A stretch of 64,000 bases of DNA. Origin: Olsenella sp. KH3B4. GTDB taxonomy: Bacteria; Actinomycetota; Coriobacteriia; Coriobacteriales; Atopobiaceae. The first letter of the stretch is position 1. Each line of letters opens with the position of its first letter. The position numbers and the translations under genes were made by a program. The stretch spans positions 62,001-126,000 of the forward strand of contig FOHD01000003.1 in the NCBI GenBank assembly GCA_900111695.1, written 5' to 3'. The notes beneath the pieces are model-generated. The model saw nothing but the letters and a program-made list of their open reading frames with translations, made no database searches and was not told the origin of the DNA. Below, one piece after another: positions 40,774-48,374 of the stretch.

Positions 40774-40830
40774 CCGCGCGAGTCTCGCGTATTCAATCCG
40801 TTCGTTAGTCCGGGGAAGTGTTTGTCTGCC

Positions 40831-42096
40831 ATGTCAACGGTTACGAAGGAAGAACTTCACAAGAAGGTCCTCGACCACAAGGATGAGCTTGTCTCCCTCT
40901 GCCAGGACCTTATCCGCATAAAGAATCAGAGCCCGTTGGACCCGCAGGAGCTGGCGGTCGACTTTGTGAGGGGCTACCTCGCGAGCCACGGCATCGAGTC
41001 ACAGCGCCTGGTTGCCTATGCGGGTGAGGAATACCCGGTCATCTATGCTCACATTGGCTCTGACGAGGGCTTCCGCGTTGTCCTTAACGGCCACGTGGAC
41101 GTGGTTCCCGTAGGCAACCTCTCCGGCTGGGACTTTGACCCCTTTGGCGGTGAGGTGTTTGACGGAAAGATCCACGGGCGCGGTTCCTCCGACATGAAGT
41201 GCGGCCTTGCGGTACTGCTCTTCTCGATGGCGCTTCTCAACGAGTCTGGCGCCAACCTCAAGGGCGACATCCGCCTCCATGTGGCCACGGACGAGGAAAT
41301 CGCAGGCACTGGCACCAAGTGGTTCTGCGACCACGGTTATGCGGACGGTGCGGATGCGGTGATGGTGGGCGAGCCCACCGGGCACGACACCATCGAGATT
41401 GGCCAGAAGGGCATCCTGCACCTCACGCTCACGGCGCACGGCACGCCCGGCCACGGCTCGACCGGCAACTACAAGGGCGACAATGCCATCACCAAGCTGG
41501 CTCGCGTCATTCTCCGCATCGACGAGCTGACCTCCGTGCCCGGGCACTACCTGCCGAGCCAGGCGCGCGCGGTTGCCAATTCGCGCACGATAGCCGAGCG
41601 CACCATCGACAACCCCCTGGTGGGCAACGTCATTGACCACTGCTCGGCCAACGTGGGGATCATCGAAGGCGGCGGCAAGATTAACCAGGTGCCCGACCTC
41701 GCAAGCTGCAAGGTGGACGTGCGCCTTCCCTATGGCTGCAAGCACGAGGACGTGGTGGCTGCCGTCGACCGCATCATCGAGGAGAGCGGCGTCTCGGGTG
41801 TGGAGGCCAGCTACGAGTGGATTGCCGAGGGCAACTACACCGATGACACCTGCCTTCTGGTGAAGAGCCTTAAGAACAACATTGAGAGCGTCTGGGGCGA
41901 GGAGTGCCTTCCTGCTTATCAGTGGGCATCAAGTGACGCTGCGCACTATCGCGCGCTTGGCTGTCCCACCATCCAGTTTGGGCCTGCCAACAACGCGGGC
42001 ATCCATGGCTACAACGAGGACGTGGACGTGGAGGACGTGGTGCATGCAGCCGAGATTTACATGCTCGCCCTCTGCGACATGCTGGGTATCGAGTAG
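40831..42096 (+). CDS. M20-family peptidase (ArgE/DapE group)
   Basis: 421-residue di-zinc metallopeptidase. Motifs: VLNGHVDVVPVG (metal His and catalytic Asp), HGRGSSDMKCG (bridging Asp), VATDEEIAGTG (catalytic Glu and metal Glu), VGEPTG and the C-terminal metal His in NAGIHGYNEDV. A dimerisation domain occupies about residues 185-300. No signal peptide, so cytosolic. It directly follows the peptide transporter and presumably hydrolyses its cargo. An alternative TTG start lies three codons upstream. Confidence 0.9.
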   Translation: MSTVTKEELHKKVLDHKDELVSLCQDLIRIKNQSPLDPQELAVDFVRGYLASHGIESQRLVAYAGEEYPVIYAHIGSDEGFRVVLNGHVDVVPVGNLSGWDFDPFGGEVFDGKIHGRGSSDMKCGLAVLLFSMALLNESGANLKGDIRLHVATDEEIAGTGTKWFCDHGYADGADAVMVGEPTGHDTIEIGQKGILHLTLTAHGTPGHGSTGNYKGDNAITKLARVILRIDELTSVPGHYLPSQARAVANSRTIAERTIDNPLVGNVIDHCSANVGIIEGGGKINQVPDLASCKVDVRLPYGCKHEDVVAAVDRIIEESGVSGVEASYEWIAEGNYTDDTCLLVKSLKNNIESVWGEECLPAYQWASSDAAHYRALGCPTIQFGPANNAGIHGYNEDVDVEDVVHAAEIYMLALCDMLGIE

Positions 42097-42108
42097 GGGA
42101 GGTCTTGC

Positions 42109-43590
42109 ATGGGAGAGTGTGGTTGCGAGTGCGAGTGCGGTTGCGAGTGCTCGACAAATGAGGTTCCGGAGGCAAAGAGCGCGCAGCTCACGTGGCATGT
42201 TGGTGACGAGACGATCGACTACGTGGCCACTGCTGGCCACTTGGACATCGTCGACCGCGACAAGGTCCTCGAGGGGCGCATGTTCAATGTCTCCTATGTT
42301 GCCACGGCCATTGATGGCAGCGAGGTAGACCCCCATAAGCGTCCGGTGACCTTCTGCTACAACGGCGGTCCCGGCTCTGCCTCGGTGCCCATCAACTTTG
42401 GAGGCCTTGGCCCGCGTCGCGTGGTGACCCACGGGATGGACTTTGTGGGCGCTGGCTATGAGGTCGTGGACAACCCCGGCACCCTGCTGCGTGAGTCAGA
42501 CCTTGTCTTTCCGGATGCCCTGGGCACGGGCTGGTCCTTCGTGGCGGATGGCTACGATACCAAGCGCGTCTATGGCCTCGAGGAGGACGCACGAACCTTC
42601 TGCCGTGCCATCTGCCAGTGGCTTGACGAGAACGACCGCTGGGGTTCTCCGCTCTACATCTTTGGCGAGTCGTACGGCACCATGCGTAGTGCCGTTCTCA
42701 TGCGTTACCTGGGTGAGGCGCACGTGCCCCTGGCGGGCGTCGTGATGCTCTCGGCCTACTACGACTGGACGCAGAACCTGCCCGGCAATGACCTCTACTA
42801 CGTGGGCATGGTCCCCACCTTTGCCTCGACGGCGCAATACTTTGGTCTGGTTGGCCAGGGCGTCGACGAGGACGAGTGGTTCGACAGGGCCTCTGCTTTC
42901 GCCGGCGGCGAGTATGCCCGCGGCATCTTCCAGGGCGACGAGATCGATCCTGCCGAGAAGGATGCCCTGGCCGAGCGCCTGTCCACCTTTATCGGACTTT
43001 CCAAGGACTACCTGCTTGCCCGCAACAACCGAGTTGAGCTTGAGGACTTTAGGAAGGACCTCCTCGCCGGTCGCGGCCTTGTGTGCGGCCGCCTTGACCA
43101 GCGCTTCACCGAGACCTCGCTGCTTCCCAGCCAGCGCGCCTCGTTCTACTTTGCCTGCGAGGATCCCGCTAACCACGCGCTCGAGAGCTGCTGGTATGCG
43201 GCGTTCCGCGACTTTCTGCGCAGCGAGCTGGGCTACGAGGGCCCGGCAGAGTACCGGCTCTCGGTGTGGGGCGAGATCGGGATTGGCTGGAACTGGGTCC
43301 ACGACGAGCCCGGCTTCGACGAGACAACCGTTGCGGCGCCCAACCTTGCCTACGACATCGCCGTTGCCCTGAGACGCAGCCCCACGACCAAGCTCTGCAT
43401 CCTGGGCGGCCGCTATGACACGGCAACTCCCTGGTGGAACGTGCGGCACACGATGTCGCAGCTCTACCTGCCGGATGCGCTCAAGCGCCAGATTACCTGG
43501 CACCGCTATGGGTGCGGACACATGGCCTACACCGACGAGCCCACGCTCCACGCCATGGCCGCTGACCTGCACGAGTTCTATAGCAAGTAG
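42109..43590 (+). CDS. S10-like serine carboxypeptidase with Cys-rich N-terminus
   Basis: 493-residue alpha/beta-hydrolase of the serine carboxypeptidase-like (S10) family. It has the oxyanion-hole motif TFCYNGGPGSASV, nucleophile elbow IFGESYGTMRS (Ser188), the aspartate region GGRYDTATPWWN and the terminal histidine YGCGHMAYTD (His471). No signal peptide. The first 15 residues, MGECGCECECGCECS, hold six cysteines alternating with Glu and Gly, a possible metal site not usual for the family. It starts 12 bp after the M20 gene behind GGGGAGG, so it belongs to the peptide island. Confidence 0.85.
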   Translation: MGECGCECECGCECSTNEVPEAKSAQLTWHVGDETIDYVATAGHLDIVDRDKVLEGRMFNVSYVATAIDGSEVDPHKRPVTFCYNGGPGSASVPINFGGLGPRRVVTHGMDFVGAGYEVVDNPGTLLRESDLVFPDALGTGWSFVADGYDTKRVYGLEEDARTFCRAICQWLDENDRWGSPLYIFGESYGTMRSAVLMRYLGEAHVPLAGVVMLSAYYDWTQNLPGNDLYYVGMVPTFASTAQYFGLVGQGVDEDEWFDRASAFAGGEYARGIFQGDEIDPAEKDALAERLSTFIGLSKDYLLARNNRVELEDFRKDLLAGRGLVCGRLDQRFTETSLLPSQRASFYFACEDPANHALESCWYAAFRDFLRSELGYEGPAEYRLSVWGEIGIGWNWVHDEPGFDETTVAAPNLAYDIAVALRRSPTTKLCILGGRYDTATPWWNVRHTMSQLYLPDALKRQITWHRYGCGHMAYTDEPTLHAMAADLHEFYSK

Positions 43591-43647
43591 TTTCTCGCGT
43601 CGAGCAGTCCGCCGTCGGCGCATTTTGGAGAACCGCTCGTCGAACCT

Positions 43648-43691
43648 CTCCTACCCATTATCTGCCCTGTTGGGTAGTAAATGGGTAGGAG
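43648..43691. promoter_or_regulatory. Inverted repeat covering the SD of the following regulator
   Basis: CTCCTACCCATT (43648-43659) and AATGGGTAGGAG (43680-43691) are perfect 12-bp arms, 20 bases apart, with a further TGGGTAG in the spacer. The right arm contains the ribosome-binding site of the gene at 43702. It could be an autoregulatory operator or an RNA hairpin that hides the SD. Confidence 0.65.
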
Positions 43692-43701
43692 GGGAGTCGT
43701 C

Positions 43702-44742
43702 ATGAGAGAAGATGAACTGCTGAGAGCAATCGATGAGCTGCTCGAAGGATACGACTACCACAGCCATCCTTCGTTCGAGGATCTTCCCGCGGGTGCGAAT
43801 GACCTTTCGTTTGAAGCTTTGCGCAAGTCATTCTCGGCCGCGAAGCTTGAGCTGGGGCTTCGTCAGATGAGGGCGCTTGGCCTGAAGGACGGCGAGGGCA
43901 CTTTCACCAACTTGGGTCTTATGCTGTCCGACCAGTGTCCTTTCTCCTTCCAGCTTGCGTCATTTCAGGGCACCGACGTGCGCATCATCAAGGATCGAAA
44001 GATTCTTGAAGGCAGTGTTATCTCGCAGCTAGAGCAGATGATTGACTACCTCGAGTTCAGAAACGAGACCAGCGGCATTATCACGCTTCCATATCGGATC
44101 GAGACGAGGAGCTACCCTGATGATGCCCTGCGCGAGGCAGTCCTTAATTTGATTTTGCACCGCGACTATGGCTCTCCTGTCATCAACAAGGCAAGCGTCT
44201 TTGACGACCGCATTGAGTTCATGACTGCCGGGGGCCTTGCCCGGGGTGTACGGATGGACGAAGTGACAAACGGTACGTCCGTCTGTCGCAACCCCAGGCT
44301 GGCCAACGTGATGTTTCGTCTTGGAATGGTTGAGGCATATGGGATGGGATTGCCGCGCGTCTTTGCGGCATATGCGGGAAGGGCGGTGAAGCCCATCGTC
44401 GAGGTCTCTGCCCACGTGTTCAAGCTGACGCTACCAAATCTCAACTACGTTCGCGAGCACGGAGTGCCGGCATGGGCGGAGGAGGGGTCTCTCGTCCCCA
44501 TGGGCGGAGTACCCAGAACCATGGAGCAGGTGCCCGGGCCCCGTGTGATGCGTCCAGGGGACTCAATTCACATGGTGATGAACATCGTGGAATCCAACGG
44601 GAGCATCACGCGCGTGGAGGTCGAGCAGGTCCTGGGCGTCTCAAGGTCCAGCGCCGGTAGGCTCCTTGAGGGGTTGGTGCGGGCCGGCAAGCTCAAGAAG
44701 GTGGGCTCCGGGCGTTCCAGCGCGTATGCTGCCGTGGACTGA
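43702..44742 (+). CDS. Predicted transcriptional regulator with HATPase-like domain and C-terminal winged helix (COG2865-like, lacking AlbA domain)
   Basis: 346-residue protein resembling the C-terminal two thirds of AlbA_2-HATPase regulators. FEDLPAGANDLSFEALRKSF is the segment that normally follows the AlbA domain. An HATPase_c_4-like region spans about residues 100-250 (PDDALREAVLNLILHRDYG, VFDDRIEFMTAGGL, NPRLANVMFRLGMVEAYGMGLPRV). A winged helix lies at the C-terminus (SITRVEVEQVLGVSRSSAGRLLEGL). The N-terminal AlbA domain of about 120 residues is missing and no remnant is seen upstream. A strong SD at 43687 supports the start, so it is probably a functional short form. Confidence 0.8.
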   Translation: MREDELLRAIDELLEGYDYHSHPSFEDLPAGANDLSFEALRKSFSAAKLELGLRQMRALGLKDGEGTFTNLGLMLSDQCPFSFQLASFQGTDVRIIKDRKILEGSVISQLEQMIDYLEFRNETSGIITLPYRIETRSYPDDALREAVLNLILHRDYGSPVINKASVFDDRIEFMTAGGLARGVRMDEVTNGTSVCRNPRLANVMFRLGMVEAYGMGLPRVFAAYAGRAVKPIVEVSAHVFKLTLPNLNYVREHGVPAWAEEGSLVPMGGVPRTMEQVPGPRVMRPGDSIHMVMNIVESNGSITRVEVEQVLGVSRSSAGRLLEGLVRAGKLKKVGSGRSSAYAAVD

Positions 44743-44772
44743 CGAGTGAGCCACATTGCAAGGAGGTCTTCC

Positions 44773-45633
44773 ATGCGCATTGACGAGGTAATTGCTGCTG
44801 TAAAGGGATACTGCCTGGGGATTTCTCCATGGACGGGTGAACCAATCGACGAGGTGACCACTCGTGACAAGGTTACCTACGGCGTGACGGATAAGGAGTG
44901 CACGGGTATCGTTACCTGCATCTGGCCGACCGTCGATATCATTCGTCAGGCAAAGCACTCTGGCGCGAATCTCATCATTTCGCACGAGGCGCTGTTCTGG
45001 AACCACGGTGATCACCAGGACGTGATTGGCGGGACCAGGGCGTATGACGAGAAGAAATCGCTGCTTGACGCATGGGGCGGCACAGTCTGGCGCTGTCATG
45101 ACTATATCCACTCGGGCGTTCCCATCGACGGTGGTGCCATGGTCGACGGTATCTTCTACGGCTTTGCCAAGAAGATGGGGTGGCAAGACTGCCGAGTGGG
45201 GGACGTTGTTCGCTGCCGTGACTTTGAGATTCCACTGACTTCCGGAGTGGAACTTGCGCGGCAGATCGTGAGGAATTTGGGTCTCAACGGCACGAGGGTC
45301 ACAGGGGATTCCTCTGCGCGAGTGCGGAGGGTTCACATCCCGATGCACATACTTGGCGATCCGGCTTATGACACCCATGAGATCAACTTTGCCGACGGCG
45401 AAGGCGTGGACGCCTTGGTGACCATGGAGTTCATCGACTTCACTACCTGCGAGTACATTCGGGATGCGGGGATGCTTGGCGAGGGGAAGTGCGCCATCAC
45501 CGTTGGTCACTTCAACTTGGAGGAGCCCGGGATGGAGCTCATGGCCGAGTGGCTTCCTAAGGCTCTGGGAACGCCTGAGGTACCCGTTAGCTTTGTTCCC
45601 ATTGGCGATACGTACCAGTATGTAGCGAAGTAG
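44773..45633 (+). CDS. Nif3-like dinuclear metal-centre protein (DUF34/YbgI family)
   Basis: 286-residue protein of the Nif3/YbgI family, often annotated GTP cyclohydrolase I type 2 homolog, which assembles as a hexamer around a di-metal site. Visible motifs: DKVTYGVTDKECTGIVTCIWPT, ANLIISHEALFWNHGD (metal His) and GHFNLEEPGMELMAEWLP (metal His/Glu near the C-terminus). Function poorly defined; some members influence metal or cofactor homeostasis. It starts 30 bp after the regulator with AAGGAGG. Confidence 0.82.
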   Translation: MRIDEVIAAVKGYCLGISPWTGEPIDEVTTRDKVTYGVTDKECTGIVTCIWPTVDIIRQAKHSGANLIISHEALFWNHGDHQDVIGGTRAYDEKKSLLDAWGGTVWRCHDYIHSGVPIDGGAMVDGIFYGFAKKMGWQDCRVGDVVRCRDFEIPLTSGVELARQIVRNLGLNGTRVTGDSSARVRRVHIPMHILGDPAYDTHEINFADGEGVDALVTMEFIDFTTCEYIRDAGMLGEGKCAITVGHFNLEEPGMELMAEWLPKALGTPEVPVSFVPIGDTYQYVAK

Positions 45634-45723
45634 CGTCTTGTAACCCCCCCTCCGCTTTCGCCGGTGCTATTGTCGCATGCGTCTAACACCCCATACCCAC
45701 TAGGCACCAGGAGGCACCACGAC

Positions 45724-46635
45724 ATGTCCATGTCAGCTACGCTCGCCCTTCAGATTGTTGTCATGTTCATGCTCGTGGGCGTTGGCTTCGTGATGTTTCG
45801 CGCGGGCAAGATCACCATGGAGGGCAACCGCACCATCGGCAACATCCTCGTGTACCTCTCGCTGCCCTGCGTCATCGTGAAGGGCCTCATGGTTGAACGG
45901 ACCGCCGAGAACGCGATTGGACTTGCGATTTCTGCCGTTGCAGGGTTGCTGGCGCTTATCGTATCCGCAATTGTCGCGCGGCTCATCCTGAAGAAGGACG
46001 CCATTGGAAACTTTGCCGCGACCTTCTCGAACCCCAGCTTCTTTGGCATTCCGCTGGTGATTTCCATCCTGGGTCAGGGGCCGGTGTTCTACATGACCGG
46101 TTTCATCGCATTCATGAACCTTGGCCAGTGGACGTACGGGGTGTCTCTGCTTACGGGCGAGAAGGGGCGCGTCTCTGTGCGCGGGCTGGTCACCTCGCCG
46201 TTCTTTGTGGCGATGCTCATCGGCCTTGCACTCTTTGTGTTTCAGCCTCCGCTGCCTGGGGTCGTGACGAGCTGCCTGGACTACGTGTCTGCGCTCAACA
46301 CCCCGCTGGCCATGTTTGCTACCGGCGTCTACCTTGCGCAATCGCGCCTCTCCGACGCGATTCACCGCGTGGGGCTCTATAAGGTTATCCTTGCGCGCCT
46401 TGTTGTCTCGCCTGTGGTTTCCATCTTGCTTCTCGGCCTTCTGCCTGCGGAGTTTCTCGACCTCAAGCTTGCTGTTCTCATTGCCCAGGCGTGCCCTGTT
46501 GGTCTGAACGTGGCGGTCTACGCGCAGCTCCACGATGCCGACTACGTCTATGCCGTGGAGACGATCGTGGCATCGGTGCTGTTCTCGTTGGTCTCGATTC
46601 CGCTGGTGGTGGGCCTGGCGCAGATGGTGTGGTAG
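45724..46635 (+). CDS. AEC-family membrane transporter (auxin efflux carrier/malate permease type)
   Basis: 303-residue integral membrane protein with about ten hydrophobic segments in two repeats. Features: NRTIGNILVYLSLPCVIVKGLM, ATFSNPSFFGIPLVISILG, LNTPLAMFATGVYLAQS and AQACPVGLNVAVYAQLHD, typical of AEC carriers such as MleP. Such proteins export or exchange organic acids or amino-acid derivatives. Start at 45724 after AGGAGGCACC. Substrate not evident. Confidence 0.88.
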   Translation: MSMSATLALQIVVMFMLVGVGFVMFRAGKITMEGNRTIGNILVYLSLPCVIVKGLMVERTAENAIGLAISAVAGLLALIVSAIVARLILKKDAIGNFAATFSNPSFFGIPLVISILGQGPVFYMTGFIAFMNLGQWTYGVSLLTGEKGRVSVRGLVTSPFFVAMLIGLALFVFQPPLPGVVTSCLDYVSALNTPLAMFATGVYLAQSRLSDAIHRVGLYKVILARLVVSPVVSILLLGLLPAEFLDLKLAVLIAQACPVGLNVAVYAQLHDADYVYAVETIVASVLFSLVSIPLVVGLAQMVW

Positions 46636-46662
46636 CGGTTGCTGCCTGGCGGCGGATTCATC

Positions 46663-46775
46663 GAGCTGCGGGAACTGCCCTTGTGGCGTCGGATTGACGC
46701 CACAGCGGGGGCTACGTACGGAGTTGCTGCGAGAACTCACCCTGTGGCGCCAGAAAGACGCCACAGCGAGGGTTT
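46663..46775. repeat. Two imperfect ~50-bp direct repeats, each with a hairpin
   Basis: Unit A (46663-46712) and unit B (46721-46775) share GAG-TGC, GAACT, TGTGGCG and GACGCCACAGCG. Unit A folds as TGTGGCGTC/GACGCCACA (46682-46704). Unit B folds as TGTGGCG/CGCCACA (46743-46765). They lie between the AEC gene and the T-box promoter. No U-tract follows, so they are better seen as extragenic palindromic repeats than terminators. Confidence 0.8.
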
Positions 46776-46910
46776 CCGCGGCTTTCTCTGCTAAAAGCGG
46801 CCTTATGGCGCCGCCCGTCCCCCCGCCGGCACCCCCAGCAATCGTGCAGAGCTTACGCCCGTTTTTCTCCGCCCTCCTCGCCAGCCCGCCATCGTGCTAC
46901 CATGCCCCCT

Positions 46911-47180
46911 AGGCAATGACGGAGAGGTTTGGTCGTCGCGTCGCCAGCGGACAAGAGATGGGGCTCACCGGCTGAGAGGTCCCTCCAAGGCTGACGCCCA
47001 GAGTTCACTCCACCAGCCGCAACCTCAAAGCGGGTCGCACGGCCTGCAAGTAGGGAAGCCGTAGGCCCCACGGCACGGGGCGCAATGAGTGGGCGCGCGC
47101 GAGAGAAAACGCGCACGTCAATCAAGGTGGTACCGCGGAGATATCCGTCCTTGGGCAGCGTTGGCCCGGGACGGTTTTTT
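46911..47180 (+). ncRNA. T-box leader of pheST
   Basis: Upstream of pheS. The 5' part GGCAATGACGGAGAG resembles the base of T-box stem I. The antiterminator motif AAGGTGGTACCGCGG is at 47124-47138. An intrinsic terminator (CCGTCC, inner GGGC/GCCC, GGACGG, TTTTTT) spans 47145-47180. TGGT in the T-box bulge pairs with the ACCA end of tRNA-Phe. A TTC at 47004-47006 is a candidate phenylalanine specifier, though its exact position in stem I was not modelled. Uncharged tRNA-Phe would favour readthrough into pheST. TACCAT near 46896 may be the -10 box. Confidence 0.92.
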
Positions 47181-47204
47181 ATTGGCTTTGGAAAGGATTG
47201 CACT

Positions 47205-48272
47205 ATGGCGATGTCCGATGACCTCAAGTCCATTGAGGCTCAGGTTGAGGAGGGGCTCAAGGGCGCCGAGACCATGGAGGCCCTGGATGCCCTGCGCGTC
47301 TCGATGCTCGGCCGCAAGGGTAGGCTCACGGCCCTCATGCACACGATGGGCCAGGTCCCGCCCGAGGAGCGCCGCGCCATGGGACAGATGGCAAACACCG
47401 TGCGCGCCAAGGTTGAGGCTGGCCTCGCCGCCCGCCGCGAGGAGCTGGCAAACGAGCTCCTGGAGCGTCGCATGGCCGCCGATGCCGTGGACGTCACGCT
47501 TCCCGGTCGCACGCTCTCGCCGGGCACGCAGCACCTCATCAACCAGATCCGCGAGGAGATCGAGGACATCTTCTGCGGCCTGGGCTACACCGTCGAGGAC
47601 GGCCCCTACGTCGAGACCACCTACTACAACTTCACCGCGCTCAACGCGCCGGAGGACCACCCCAGCCGCTCTGCGCGTGACACCTTCTACGTGGTTGACA
47701 ACGCCCCCGAGGGCAAGGAGACCCACGTCCAAGGCGAGTCGGACATCCTTCTGCGCACCCAGACCTCCGGCGTCCAGGTCCACACCATGGAGTCCCACGA
47801 GCCTCCCATCTACATGATCTGCCCCGGCACCGTCTTTCGCCCGGACACCGCAGATGCCAACCACCTGCCGCAGTTCACGCAGGTAGAGGGTCTCGTCGTT
47901 GATGAGGGCATCACCTTTGGCGACCTCAAGGGTACGCTCGACTACTTCACCCGCGAGATCTTTGGCAAGGACCGCGCCACGCGCTACCGCCCGCACTTCT
48001 TCCCGTTCACGGAGCCCAGCTGCGAGGTCGACGTCTCCTGCGGCGTGTGCCACGGCAAGGGCTGCCGCTTCTGCAAGAACACCGGCTGGCTCGAGATCCT
48101 GGGCTGCGGCATGGTTGACCCCAACGTCTTCCGCTACTGCGGCATCGACCCCGAGAAGTACACCGGCTTCGCCTTTGGCATTGGTGTCGAGCGCGTGGCT
48201 GCGCTCCGCTACGACCTGCCCGACCTGCGCATGCTCATGACCGGCGACATGCGCTTCCTGAACCAGTTCTAG
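47205..48272 (+). CDS. pheS: Phenylalanyl-tRNA synthetase alpha subunit
   Basis: 355-residue class II synthetase subunit charging tRNA-Phe with PheT. An N-terminal coiled coil (about residues 5-85) precedes the catalytic core: GPYVETTYYNFTALNAPEDHPSR (motif 1 region), VFRPDTADANHLPQFTQVEGLVVD (motif 2) and GFAFGIGVERVAALRYDLPDLR (motif 3). A short CGVCHGKGCRFCKNTGW insert has four cysteines. Start at 47205, after AAAGGA, in the leader controlled by the T-box. Confidence 0.97.
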   Translation: MAMSDDLKSIEAQVEEGLKGAETMEALDALRVSMLGRKGRLTALMHTMGQVPPEERRAMGQMANTVRAKVEAGLAARREELANELLERRMAADAVDVTLPGRTLSPGTQHLINQIREEIEDIFCGLGYTVEDGPYVETTYYNFTALNAPEDHPSRSARDTFYVVDNAPEGKETHVQGESDILLRTQTSGVQVHTMESHEPPIYMICPGTVFRPDTADANHLPQFTQVEGLVVDEGITFGDLKGTLDYFTREIFGKDRATRYRPHFFPFTEPSCEVDVSCGVCHGKGCRFCKNTGWLEILGCGMVDPNVFRYCGIDPEKYTGFAFGIGVERVAALRYDLPDLRMLMTGDMRFLNQF

Positions 48273-48374
48273 GCAGGGCCAAAGGAGAGACGCCCCCGGC
48301 GCAGCTGCGTCCGGGAGGCGAGAAACAAGAAGCAGGGCGGTGGCCTTCTCCGCCCAGAAGGGAATGCAGATACC

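Noticed and set aside
43621..43701. Frameshifted remnant of an AlbA domain upstream of the regulator at 43702
   Set aside because: Only about 110 bp separate it from the preceding gene, holding the inverted repeat; no AlbA-like residues appear in any frame.
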